Shown piece after piece: positions 25,929-34,670 of a stretch of DNA of 64,000 nt. Under the pieces are notes generated by a model. The model was not told where the DNA came from and searched no databases. It was given only the letters and a program-made list of their open reading frames with translations. The translations under genes and the position numbers were made by a program. Origin of the DNA: DATLXU01 sp035575515 (GTDB taxonomy: Bacteria > Acidobacteriota > Blastocatellia > UBA7656); NCBI GenBank assembly GCA_035575515.1, contig DATLXU010000101.1:40490-104489 (forward strand), read 5' to 3'. Position 1 is the first letter of the stretch, and every line of letters begins with the position of its first letter.

Positions 25929-26273
25929 ATGATCAATTATGAAGTGCTGGAATACCGTATAAGATTCTACGGGCGCAGCCGGTCTGCCGATGAAAGAGAC
26001 AGAAAAGCCGAGATACAACTCATAGGCAGAGGCGACGAAACAACAGGCCCGCTCATTGGCCGGATATTTTTCTGGTCTCCAGAAGTTGCCGACACAAAGC
26101 AAGATCGGCTCGACCCTGAAGGCCGCCCCGAAGGCAACCTGTCAATAACCGAGCTTGACCCCGTGATTGATATGCTGCGATATGAAAAGCCAATCTACAT
26201 CGTCTGGGACGTTCGGATGAACAGAGTCTTGCTGCAAACCGGACAGGAACCCGTAGGCGAAGAAGAAAGCTGA
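25929..26273 (+). CDS. Hypothetical protein
   Basis: 114 aa, no family recognised. It is soluble and mixed in charge, with 'YEVLEYRIRFYGRSRSADERD' followed by strand-like stretches (AEIQLIG, LIGRIFFW, PIYIVWDV), suggesting a small alpha/beta or beta fold. AAGGAG sits 9 nt before the ATG, which supports real translation. It is divergent from the M16 gene and followed by the tRNA pair. No function proposed. Confidence 0.6.
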   Translation: MINYEVLEYRIRFYGRSRSADERDRKAEIQLIGRGDETTGPLIGRIFFWSPEVADTKQDRLDPEGRPEGNLSITELDPVIDMLRYEKPIYIVWDVRMNRVLLQTGQEPVGEEES

Positions 26274-26310
26274 CGCCTTGCTGTCGAAGCATCCGCAACG
26301 GCAACCGCCT

Positions 26311-26340
26311 TTGACCTCCGTCTCGAACTGCCTGTAGAAT
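26311..26340 (+). promoter_or_regulatory. Promoter for the tRNA pair
   Basis: TTGACC (26311-26316), 18-nt spacer, TAGAAT (26335-26340). tRNA-Pro starts 15 nt later, the usual distance for a short 5' leader. Confidence 0.6.
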
Positions 26341-26354
26341 AATCAAGCACACGA

Positions 26355-26428
26355 CGGGGCGTGGCTCAGTCCGGTAGAGCACTCGGTTTGGGACCGAGGG
26401 GTCGCAGGTTCAAATCCTGCCGCCCCGA
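26355..26428 (+). tRNA. tRNA-Pro (UGG)
   Basis: The 74-nt cloverleaf folds by eye: acceptor CGGGGCG with CGCCCCG, discriminator A at 26428, anticodon stem CTCGG/CCGAG around loop TTTGGGA with anticodon TGG (26389-26391), and T-arm GCAGG-TTCAAAT-CCTGC. CCA is not encoded. Confidence 0.95.
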
Positions 26429-26436
26429 CTCTTTGA

Positions 26437-26508
26437 AGGCAAAAGGAAAAAGTGAAAAGGCAAAAGTGGCTCATTGTGACTTTTGCCTTTTGCCATTTTA
26501 CTTTTGCA
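26437..26508. repeat. Heptamer inverted element between the two tRNA genes
   Basis: Left arm GGCAAAA, GGAAAAA, GTGAAAA, GGCAAAA; right arm GACTTTT, GCCTTTT, GCCATTT, TACTTTT, GC. It sits in the spacer between tRNA-Pro and tRNA-Arg, where it would form a hairpin in a shared precursor. Confidence 0.8.
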
Positions 26509-26516
26509 TTGTTCAT

Positions 26517-26804
<288 letters not shown>

Positions 26805-26844
26805 TCACTTAATCCAGAACCCGCTTCTTTGACTCGTCGCCAGC

Positions 26845-28131
26845 ATGGATTTTTCGGCGTTTAATGTCGTCGCCATCATATCAATCGCGTTCCTCGCTCT
26901 TATGCTTTTCCTCGCGCTGTTTGAGCCGGGATTGCGCTATAAGATTTATAAATCGCCTGGAATCGCTCTCGACTCCGAAGACTTCTCGCGCTTGCTCGGC
27001 GCTTTGACCGATGCGCAGGTCCAGCGCCATAACCGCATTGAGGTTCTCACCAACGGCGAAGTCTTTTACGAAGCCGAGATCGAAGCCATAAAGAAAGCTC
27101 GATACAACATCAACATCGAAGCCTACATCTTTCACAAAGGCGAAGTCGCCGCGCGGTTCATCGAAGCTCTGACCGAACGGCAGCGAGCGGGCGTGCAGGT
27201 CAATATAGTGCTCGACGCCATAGGCAGCTTTCTCACCTGGAACAGTCATTTCCACGATCTGATTGAAGCGGGCGGGCGCGTCGAGTGGTATCACCCGATT
27301 CGCTGGTACACGCTGCCGCGCATAAACAATCGCACTCACCGCGAGCTTATAATCATTGACGGAGAGATCGGCTTCATCGGCGGCGCAGGCATCGCCGATC
27401 ACTGGCTGAGAGACAAGCGCAAGCGCCGCCACCCCCGCTGGCGCGACACCATGTTTCGAGTCGAAGGCGAAGTCGTCACGAACCTTCAAGCCACGTTCGC
27501 CGAAAACTGGCTGGAATCTTCGGGCGAGATTCTCATTGGTGAGCACTATTTTCCGTTCTGCAAAGCCAGCGGCGACGTTGAAGCGATGGTCGTCAACAGC
27601 TCGCCTACAGCCGGACGCTCGACGCGCGCGCGAATGCTTTTTCAAACCTTGCTTGCGTCGGCGCGCAAGAGCATTCATATCACATCGCCCTATTTTCTCC
27701 CTGACTGGAGCGCGCGCGAAGAGATGATAAACGCGATGAAAGAGCGCGGCGTTGAAATCAAAATCGTCACGCCGGGCCGACACACAGACCACCTGCTCAC
27801 GCGCACCGCAAGCCGACGGCTCTACGGCCAGTTGCTGAAAGTAGGCGCGCAGATTTTCGAGTATCAACCGACGATGATTCATACGAAGGTCATGATCATT
27901 GACAATGCGTGGTGCGTGGTCGGCTCGACCAATTTTGATAATCGCTCGTTCGGCCTTAACGACGAGATCAATCTTGCGGCTTGCGATAAGGGGCTGGCGG
28001 CGCGGCTCGAAGAAGATTTCGCGCGTGACATAGCCGACAGCCGCGAAGTAACCTATGAAGAATGGAGGCGGCGCTCAATTATCGAGCGCGCAAACGAAAT
28101 AATAGGCTGGGTGCTTGAACGCCAGCAGTAA
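26845..28131 (+). CDS. Cardiolipin synthase-like phospholipase D protein
   Basis: 428 aa. One N-terminal membrane helix (about 5-30) is followed by two PLD repeats. The second motif is complete: HTKVMIIDNAWCVVGSTNFDNRS (H-x-K-x4-D, in two stretches). The first reads THRELIIIDGEIGFIGG, with Glu where the catalytic Lys of HxK is expected. The general layout matches bacterial cardiolipin synthases, which join two phosphatidylglycerols or PE and PG. The changed first motif may alter the reaction. It is followed by an endonuclease/exonuclease/phosphatase gene on the same strand. Confidence 0.85.
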   Translation: MDFSAFNVVAIISIAFLALMLFLALFEPGLRYKIYKSPGIALDSEDFSRLLGALTDAQVQRHNRIEVLTNGEVFYEAEIEAIKKARYNINIEAYIFHKGEVAARFIEALTERQRAGVQVNIVLDAIGSFLTWNSHFHDLIEAGGRVEWYHPIRWYTLPRINNRTHRELIIIDGEIGFIGGAGIADHWLRDKRKRRHPRWRDTMFRVEGEVVTNLQATFAENWLESSGEILIGEHYFPFCKASGDVEAMVVNSSPTAGRSTRARMLFQTLLASARKSIHITSPYFLPDWSAREEMINAMKERGVEIKIVTPGRHTDHLLTRTASRRLYGQLLKVGAQIFEYQPTMIHTKVMIIDNAWCVVGSTNFDNRSFGLNDEINLAACDKGLAARLEEDFARDIADSREVTYEEWRRRSIIERANEIIGWVLERQQ

Positions 28132-28227
28132 AAGTTTCGGGTTCCGGGTTTCGAGTTCGGTGTTTGGAATTGCTCAGCTATGACAATCGCCATTGACTCC
28201 AACCCCGGAACCAGAAATCCGAAACGA
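28132..28227. repeat. Heptamer inverted element between cardiolipin synthase and EEP gene
   Basis: Left arm TCGGGTT, CCGGGTT, TCGAGTT, CGGTGTT, TGGAATT; right arm ACCCCGGAACC..GAAATCCGAAAC is its inverse. The right arm encodes residues about 8-15 (NPGTRNPK) of the downstream protein. Confidence 0.8.
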
Positions 28228-28950
28228 GTGAAGGTGCGGGTAGCAACTTATAACATTCACCGCTGTCGCGGGCTTGACCGCCGCGTGCGCCCCGATCGCA
28301 TAGTCGAGGTGCTGCGCGAGATTGACGCAGAGATCGTCGGCTTGCAGGAAGTCCTGAGCATCCCAAATCACTCGCGCGAAAAAGATCAGGCCCGCTTCAT
28401 CGCTGAAGAGCTTGAGATGAATTATTCAGTTGGCTGGACACGAACGCTCAAGGGCGGCGTCTATGGCAACGTCGTGTTGAGCCGCTTCCCGCTCATTGAA
28501 ACCCGCAACTACGACATAAGCGTGCGCGGGCGCGAGCAGCGCGGCTGCCTTCGCGCAGACATAGCGGTCGGCGGACAGGCGGGCGTGCTTCACGTCTTCA
28601 ACGTCCATCTCGGCACGGCTTACCTTGAGCGGCGCTATCAGGCGCGCAAGCTGATTGATAACGCCATACTCAATCACGAAGAGTTGAAGGGCGCGCGAAT
28701 AATGCTGGGAGACTTCAACGAGTGGACGCGAGGGCTTGCAACCAAATTATTCGCTTCGCACATGGTGAGCGCCGATATAAAACTTCACCTGCAGCAATCG
28801 CGGACTTATCCCGGCGTCTTCCCGCTGCTGCATCTGGATCACATATACTTCGATCCCGAGCTGCATCTTCACTGCCTGACTCTTCACCGCAGCCGCACCG
28901 CGCTTGTCGCATCAGACCACCTGCCGCTTGTCGCCGATTTCCGGCTGTGA
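28180..28950 (+). CDS. Endonuclease/exonuclease/phosphatase-family protein
   Basis: 256 aa. The core starts 'VRVATYNIHRCRGLD', then 'VGLQEV' (metal Glu), 'VFNVHLGTA', 'MLGDFNEW' and 'ASDHLPLVADF', the complete EEP signature. The partner gene encodes a cardiolipin synthase, and EEP proteins are commonly adjacent to such synthases, so a phospholipid-related phosphodiesterase role is possible. The first 15 residues come from a heptamer element and lie outside the conserved fold. No clear Shine-Dalgarno is present. Confidence 0.88.
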   Translation: MTIAIDSNPGTRNPKRVKVRVATYNIHRCRGLDRRVRPDRIVEVLREIDAEIVGLQEVLSIPNHSREKDQARFIAEELEMNYSVGWTRTLKGGVYGNVVLSRFPLIETRNYDISVRGREQRGCLRADIAVGGQAGVLHVFNVHLGTAYLERRYQARKLIDNAILNHEELKGARIMLGDFNEWTRGLATKLFASHMVSADIKLHLQQSRTYPGVFPLLHLDHIYFDPELHLHCLTLHRSRTALVASDHLPLVADFRL

Positions 28951-28975
28951 GTTGTCATTCGTGCATAGCAAATGA

Positions 28976-31900
28976 CTATGTCGCCTCTTGCCTCTTGCTT
29001 TCTCTGTCGCCGCGTCTCACGAGGCTCGAAATCACGACGGCAAGCTCGGCAGGCTCGACGGGCTTCGCAACGTGCATCTGGTAGCCCGCGCTCAAAGCGC
29101 GCAAGCGATCTTCCGTTCGCGCGTAGGCCGTGAGCGCGGCGGCTGGCGTGAGGCGCTCTCGTTCGACTTCGCTGTTTCTGACCTTGCGAATGAATTCGTA
29201 TCCGTCTTCGCCCGGCATCTCTATGTCGCTCACTATTACGTCAGGCTTCCACCCTCGAAGCAAACTCAGAGCTTCGCCGCTCGACGCGCATGTCTTAACC
29301 TCGCCGCCGAGCTGTTCGATCATAACTCTGAGCAGATCGCGCGTGTCACGCTCGTCATCCACGACTAAGACTCTTATCCCATCAATTCGCGGCACATCAT
29401 CGAGCAACGTAACTCCGCTCGTCGTCGGATGCGCCCTTTCAGCGGTTAGCTTATCGGAAAAGGCGACGATGAGCGGCAGCTTGACGATGAAAGTCGCGCC
29501 TTTGCCTTCGCCTTCGCTTTCGGCCTGAACCGTTCCGCCATGCATTTCAACGAGGTGGCGAACAATCGCAAGTCCAAGACCGAGACCACCGTGATGCCGC
29601 GTGCTCGAAGCGTCGGCCTGCCGGAAACGATCAAATACGTGAGGCAGAAAATCCTCGCTGATTCCCTGCCCCGTGTCGCTCACTATTATCTCGACATGCG
29701 AGTTCACGCGCTCGAGCCGCACCTGCACGCGCCCGCCTTTGGGCGTGAACTTCACGGCGTTCGATGCTAGGTTCCAGACGATTTGCTGCAAGCGATTCGG
29801 ATCGCCCGATACGGGACTGGCGCGCGGGTCGAGAATCACCTGAAGGCGAATCCCTTTTGCATCAGCCGCAGGCCGTACCGCATCAATTGCCGCTTCGATA
29901 ATAGGCGCAAGCTCTATGGGCTGAACGTCGAGCCTGAGCTTGCCCGTGATGATGCGCGACACATCGAGTATGTCTTCAATCAACTGCGCTTGAGACTTGG
30001 CGTTGCGCTCGATTGTCTCAAGCGCGCGCGCTGAGGTCGCTTCATCGAATTTTTTATTGCGCAGCATGTGCGCCCATCCGAGAATCGCGTTTAACGGCGT
30101 GCGAAGCTCGTGCGAAACCGTAGCTAGAAATTCATCCTTCGCGCGATTTGCCTCTTCAGCCTCCGCGCGCGCCGCCTGCTCGCGTTCTAGCAACTCGTCG
30201 CGCGAGCGCAATGCATCCTGCGCTTCCTTGTAGAGCCGGGCATTATCAACCGCGAGCGCGGCGCGGTTCGCCAGGTCTTCGGCAAGCGCAACGTCGTCCA
30301 TCGTGTAATCGCGCGCCGATTTCGAAAGGACAAAGGTTATGGCCCCGAGCGTGCGCGTGCGCGCGATCAGCGGGACAGCGATGATAGATTTCGGAGCGAG
30401 CTTTTCGATTATCTTACGGTGCTCATCATTGCTCGTCGTCGAGGCGAGCGACTCGGCGTCGAGGTTGTTGAGAAGAATTGATTCTCCCGCGCGCAATGCT
30501 CGCGCGGCGGGCTGAGGCGAATTCCATGTCGGCACGTACTCCGTGCGAAGCCTTTCAAGCAGCCTCTCATCTTCAGTATCGGCGGCTGCGACTGCAACGC
30601 GATTGATGCGGCCATCCGGCTCGACCATATCAACGATGCACCAGTCGGCAAATTTCGGCACGGCCAGCCGCACGACGCTCTCAATCGTCGTCGAATAATC
30701 GAGCGACGAGGCGAGCGTTGCGCTCGCTTCCGCCACGAATGCCAGCCGCTTGCGCGCATCTTCTGCGCGACGATAGAGCCGCGCGTTGTCGACGGCGAGC
30801 GCGGCCCGCCGCGCAAGGTCTTCGGCAAGCACAAGGTCTGCCTCATCGTACCGCCTGTTTGATTCAGCCGACGCAAACGTGATCGCGCCTATGCGGCGGC
30901 CCCGCGCAAGCAACGGCACGATCATCGCTGATCTCATCCCAAGCTCGCTGATCATCCGCTTGTGTTCTTCGCTGCGCGTAGCCGTTTCGAGAAGCGCGTC
31001 GGAAATCTCAGGGTATAATTCGGGCTGGCCCGTCCTCAAGACTTTTGCAACGCCCGCCGATGAGTTCGGGTCGTAAGGGTAGCGGCGCTCAAGCTCTTTC
31101 GCTCGCTCGACCTTCGCGGGATCAACGTGCTCGACCGCAAGCTGGCGAACCTGCCCGTCCTTCTCAACTATGTGAACCGCGCACCAATCGGCCAGTTGCG
31201 GAACGATGAGACGTGCGACGCTCGCGAGCGTCGTTTCGTAATCGAGCGAGCCTGAAAGCAGCTTGCTCGCTTCGGCCAGAAACCGCTCGTTCTCTTCGGC
31301 GCGCTTGCGTTCCGTAATGTCCATTGTGACGCCGCGCATCCCAATGGGTTTTCCGTCGTCATCGCAAATAACAACCGACTGAGCTTCGACCCAGAGCACA
31401 CGACCGTCTTTCGCGAGCCAGCGGAACTGGCTCGTGCCGCCCACGCATCCTTCAAAGATCTCGCGAGCTTCGCGCGCTGCGCGTTCTTTGTCGTCAGGGT
31501 GAACTATCTGCAACCAGAAGTTCGGCGTCGCCAGCCATTCTTCGACCACGTAGCCGAGCATCTTCTCGACATAGTCGCTTACGTAATCTATTCGCTGCCC
31601 GGCCTCATCAGGCTGGCCCCACGCTTCCCAGACCACTCCTGGAACGTTCGTGATAATGTTATTGAGCCGCTGGCGCTGATATTCAATCTGCGAAAGAAGC
31701 TGCGCGCGTTCCTGTTCGGCGCGCTTGCGATCCGTTATGTCGCGCGCGATGGTCGAGGCGGCAATAATTTTGCCCGCGCTGTCTATGATGGGAGAGATGG
31801 TCAACGCCACGTTGAAGAGTGAGCCGTCTTTTCTCCGCCTCACGGTTTCAAGGGAATGTATGTGCTCGCCGCATCGCACCTTTTCGAGGATGTCGGTTAT

Positions 31901-33208
31901 TTCGTATTTGCGGTCCTCAGGCGCAAGCACGGAAACGTGCTTGCCTTTGATCTCGTCAGCCGTGTAGCCATACATCTTCTCCGCGCCCGCGTTCCAGCTC
32001 AGTATTATTCCGTCGAGCGTCTTGCCGAATATCGCATCATCGGATGATTCAACAATCGAGGCAAGAAAAGAAGCAGCCTGCTCGGCGAGCTTGCGCTCGG
32101 TCACGTCGCGCGCGATGCCTTGAATGCCGACGGGCTTGCCCTGCTCATATATTAAGCGGCTGCTGACTTCGAGTGTAAGCCTGCGCCCGTCGCTGGTTAT
32201 GATTTGCAGGTCATAGGTAGTAATCTTTTCGCCAGCCATCTTGCGCGTCATCATCTCGCGCATGGTCTCGACGTATTCAGGCGCGATTATCTGCGCGATA
32301 GGCTTGCCGAGCATCTCCTCGCGGCTGTAGCCCGTGATGCGCTCGCCCGCTTTGTTGAGCGACGTGATATTGCCTTCGAGATCGAGCGTATAGATTATGT
32401 CGTTTGCGTTCTCGAATAATTCGCGGTAACGCTCCTCGCTTTCGCGCAACGCCTCTTCGGCGCGGAGGCGCTCGCTTATGTCGCGCAGGATGACGGTGAA
32501 TAGTTTCTGTCCGGCAGATTCAACCTGCGAGATTGATGCTTCGATTGGAAACTCCGAGCCGTCGGCGCGCAGCCCGCGAATTGAGCCGAGCGCCCCCATT
32601 GCGCGCCTGGTAACATTTGTCTTATTGAAAGCGGCGATGTGCTCGCGGTGCGCCTCGCGGAACTCTTCAGGGATGAACCGCTCGACTGGCTGGCCGATGG
32701 CTTCTGCGGCAGAGACGCCGAACATCTTCTCAGCCGCGTTGTTGAAGAGGATGACGCGCTGGTTTTCATCAATGGTGATGATGGCGTCCATCGCCGAATC
32801 AATGACGCTGGCGAGTCGCTTTCGATTCTCGTCGAGCGAGCGCGCGCTCTGTTGCGAGCGGCTCGCGGCACTGTGCATCATCTCGCTCAACAGCGCGTTG
32901 AAAAGGCCGATGATGATGAAGATGGCCAGCCCTAAAGCATCCTGCGCTGTGTAAATGAGCCAGGAGTTTTCAGGCGGAATGAAGAAATAGAGCGCCGCAA
33001 ACGAAGAGAGCAGGATGGCGACGAGCGCAGGGCCAATGCGCCCGTACCAAGCGGCGAACATCACAGCGAGATAATAAGTGATGAATGGCAGGCGCACGCC
33101 CAGCGTCGGCGCGAGCAGCCATCTCATCCATGTCGCAAGCGCGACGGCCAGAACTGCGCTCGCGTAGCGCGGCAGCGTATTTAATTTCGATAGCGGCGCT
33201 TTCGCCAT
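28976..33208 (-). CDS. Hybrid sensor histidine kinase with four PAS, two GAF and a receiver domain
   Basis: 1410 aa. Order: DUF4118-like membrane region (about 12-110, four helices), PAS 1 (130-250), PAS 2 (258-375), PAS 3 (380-500), PAS 4 (510-645), GAF 1 (650-810), GAF 2 (820-990), HisKA with phospho-acceptor in 'FLATVSHELRTPLNAILGW' (about 1040), HATPase_c with 'NLASNAVKFTPKGG' and 'GLGLGLAIVRHLVEMHGG', and a C-terminal receiver with Asp in 'DVIVSDIEMPGEDGYEFI'. The two GAF domains resemble each other and probably arose by duplication. No output domain or partner regulator is adjacent. The signal is unknown; several inputs are likely integrated. Confidence 0.93.
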   Translation of the reverse strand: MAKAPLSKLNTLPRYASAVLAVALATWMRWLLAPTLGVRLPFITYYLAVMFAAWYGRIGPALVAILLSSFAALYFFIPPENSWLIYTAQDALGLAIFIIIGLFNALLSEMMHSAASRSQQSARSLDENRKRLASVIDSAMDAIITIDENQRVILFNNAAEKMFGVSAAEAIGQPVERFIPEEFREAHREHIAAFNKTNVTRRAMGALGSIRGLRADGSEFPIEASISQVESAGQKLFTVILRDISERLRAEEALRESEERYRELFENANDIIYTLDLEGNITSLNKAGERITGYSREEMLGKPIAQIIAPEYVETMREMMTRKMAGEKITTYDLQIITSDGRRLTLEVSSRLIYEQGKPVGIQGIARDVTERKLAEQAASFLASIVESSDDAIFGKTLDGIILSWNAGAEKMYGYTADEIKGKHVSVLAPEDRKYEITDILEKVRCGEHIHSLETVRRRKDGSLFNVALTISPIIDSAGKIIAASTIARDITDRKRAEQERAQLLSQIEYQRQRLNNIITNVPGVVWEAWGQPDEAGQRIDYVSDYVEKMLGYVVEEWLATPNFWLQIVHPDDKERAAREAREIFEGCVGGTSQFRWLAKDGRVLWVEAQSVVICDDDGKPIGMRGVTMDITERKRAEENERFLAEASKLLSGSLDYETTLASVARLIVPQLADWCAVHIVEKDGQVRQLAVEHVDPAKVERAKELERRYPYDPNSSAGVAKVLRTGQPELYPEISDALLETATRSEEHKRMISELGMRSAMIVPLLARGRRIGAITFASAESNRRYDEADLVLAEDLARRAALAVDNARLYRRAEDARKRLAFVAEASATLASSLDYSTTIESVVRLAVPKFADWCIVDMVEPDGRINRVAVAAADTEDERLLERLRTEYVPTWNSPQPAARALRAGESILLNNLDAESLASTTSNDEHRKIIEKLAPKSIIAVPLIARTRTLGAITFVLSKSARDYTMDDVALAEDLANRAALAVDNARLYKEAQDALRSRDELLEREQAARAEAEEANRAKDEFLATVSHELRTPLNAILGWAHMLRNKKFDEATSARALETIERNAKSQAQLIEDILDVSRIITGKLRLDVQPIELAPIIEAAIDAVRPAADAKGIRLQVILDPRASPVSGDPNRLQQIVWNLASNAVKFTPKGGRVQVRLERVNSHVEIIVSDTGQGISEDFLPHVFDRFRQADASSTRHHGGLGLGLAIVRHLVEMHGGTVQAESEGEGKGATFIVKLPLIVAFSDKLTAERAHPTTSGVTLLDDVPRIDGIRVLVVDDERDTRDLLRVMIEQLGGEVKTCASSGEALSLLRGWKPDVIVSDIEMPGEDGYEFIRKVRNSEVERERLTPAAALTAYARTEDRLRALSAGYQMHVAKPVEPAELAVVISSLVRRGDRESKRQEAT

Positions 33209-33520
33209 AAGGTCATTCGTTATTAAATTGCGATTGCGCTGAACCTGCGACGGGAGTGCGAATTATTTCTGCGCGCGTCCCGACCATAAATGCGAACCAT
33301 TCGGTCCTCGCAATGTAAGTGAAGAGAAGAAACTTGCTGAGGCGGCAGGAGCAAACCCGTGAAGGAGGCTGCTCTCCTCCCTCGATCATCCACCTGCGTC
33401 CACCGCAAGATTAACAAACTAATCATTGCCAATCCAACGAAAAATAGGGGAGCGGAAAATCGCAGATGCATTTATTGACAGGGCGATTCGCTTTCAGAGC
33501 GGTCTGTTATTGTTTGCGCA
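33209..33520. other. Non-coding spacer upstream of the hybrid kinase
   Basis: About 310 nt between the hybrid kinase start and the 3' end of the epimerase gene, both minus strand. One 82-codon frame exists (33223-33471) but lacks coding character. No repeat, strong hairpin or clear promoter was picked out, although a minus-strand promoter for the kinase is expected here. Confidence 0.4.
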
Positions 33521-34453
33521 TCAGCTCGCGCCGCGCGTCGTCGCTTCCTTTTCTGCGAACAGATCATCTAGCGCGGCGCCAAGTCGCGGGAACCGGAATT
33601 GATAACCTGCGGCGAGCGCCGCTTTCGGCAGCACGCGCTGGCTCATAAGCAAAGCGTCGGCCATCTCGCCCAAAGCCAGTCGCAGCGCGAATTCAGGCAC
33701 AGTGAAAAATGCCGGACGATGAAGCGCGCGCGCAAGCTCTCGCGTGAACTCGGCGTTCGTGACAGGCTCAGGCGCAGCGCCGTTCACGGGACCGCTGAGC
33801 GCCGCCGAAGCAATCGCAAAACGAATGATGCCGATAATATCCTCGATGTGAATCCAGGGAAACCACTGCCGCCCGCTCGCGAGCTTGCCGCCCAACCCGA
33901 GCTTGAAAGGCGTGAGCATCTTCTTAAGAGCGCCACCGTCGCGGCTAAGCACAACACCAGTGCGAAGATGAACGACGCGAATGCCGAGACTGCGGGCGCG
34001 CGCGGCTTCTTGCTCCCATTCGGCGCAAAGCTCGCTCATAAACCCGCTGCCCTGCGCAGAACTCTCATCAAGCTCCTCGTCGCCGCGCTCGCCGTAAAAG
34101 CCGACCGCCGAACCGCCGACCAGGACTTCGGGCTTCGATTGAGCTGCCCGCAATCCGTCAACGAGATTTTTTGTGCTCAGGATGCGCGAATCTCTTATGC
34201 GCTTTTTCTGCTCTGCGGTCCAGCGGCGCGCAGCAATCGGCTCGCCCGCAAGATGAACAATCGCGTCGAGATTGCTCAACGATTCTTCAGGCGGAGGCCC
34301 GACCATCGGATTCCATTCGAGCATACGGGCGGCGACACCAGCGGCTCGCTCAGGCGAGCGCGAAAGTCCTGTGACCGAATGCCCTTCTGCGGCAAGCGAG
34401 GCGCAAAGACTTCGGCCAATCAAACCTGTGGCTCCCGTGACGAGTATCTTCAT
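33521..34453 (-). CDS. TIGR01777-family NAD-dependent epimerase/dehydratase (YfcH-like)
   Basis: 310 aa. Opens 'MKILVTGATGLIGRSLCASLAAEGHSVTGLSRS', a Rossmann GxxGxxG start. 'IVHLAGEPIAARRWTAEQKKRIRDSR' and 'SAVGFYGERGDEELDESS' are typical of the YfcH/SulA-like TIGR01777 family, extended short-chain dehydrogenases of unknown substrate. The C-terminal DUF1731-like part has 'LGEMADALLMSQRVLPKAALAAGY'. The ATG has AGGAGG upstream. It is divergent from topoisomerase IB. Confidence 0.93.
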   Translation of the reverse strand: MKILVTGATGLIGRSLCASLAAEGHSVTGLSRSPERAAGVAARMLEWNPMVGPPPEESLSNLDAIVHLAGEPIAARRWTAEQKKRIRDSRILSTKNLVDGLRAAQSKPEVLVGGSAVGFYGERGDEELDESSAQGSGFMSELCAEWEQEAARARSLGIRVVHLRTGVVLSRDGGALKKMLTPFKLGLGGKLASGRQWFPWIHIEDIIGIIRFAIASAALSGPVNGAAPEPVTNAEFTRELARALHRPAFFTVPEFALRLALGEMADALLMSQRVLPKAALAAGYQFRFPRLGAALDDLFAEKEATTRGAS

Positions 34454-34499
34454 AACGCCTCCTGTTGTTTGATTCCAATTCTAACGGTCAGGCGATGCA

Positions 34500-34606
34500 G
34501 GGCAAAGGGTGAAGGGCGAAGGATGAAGAGGATTCAAATTTCAAATCTCAAAATCGGAATGATCGCATCAATAACCCTCTTTCAACTTTCACCCCTCATC
34601 CTTGCG
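34500..34606. repeat. Heptamer inverted element upstream of topoisomerase IB
   Basis: Left arm GGCAAAG, GGTGAAG, GGCGAAG, GATGAAG; right arm CTTTCAA, CTTTCAC, CCCTCAT, CCTTGCG. The inner TTCAAATTTCAAATCTCAAA stretch matches the cores of the elements at 13074 and 13945. It lies in a divergent spacer just upstream of the sigma-54-type promoter. Confidence 0.75.
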
Positions 34607-34609
34607 AAG

Positions 34610-34625
34610 TGGCACGGTCATTGCT
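34610..34625 (+). promoter_or_regulatory. Sigma-54-type promoter for topoisomerase IB
   Basis: TGGCACGGTCATTGCT matches the TGGCACG-N4-TTGCW consensus: GG at 34611-34612 and GC at 34623-34624 with exactly 10 nt between. Initiation near 34636 would give a leader of about 35 nt before the ATG at 34671. Confidence 0.65.
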
Positions 34626-34670
34626 CCTTCCAATCAAGCTGAGCTTTTGATTACGAGCGGCGGGAGAGGG

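Noticed and set aside
33223..33471. 82-codon minus-strand frame with a hydrophobic start upstream of the hybrid kinase
   Set aside because: Only the first 25 residues look membrane-like; the remainder is Arg/His-rich without pattern and there is no ribosome site.
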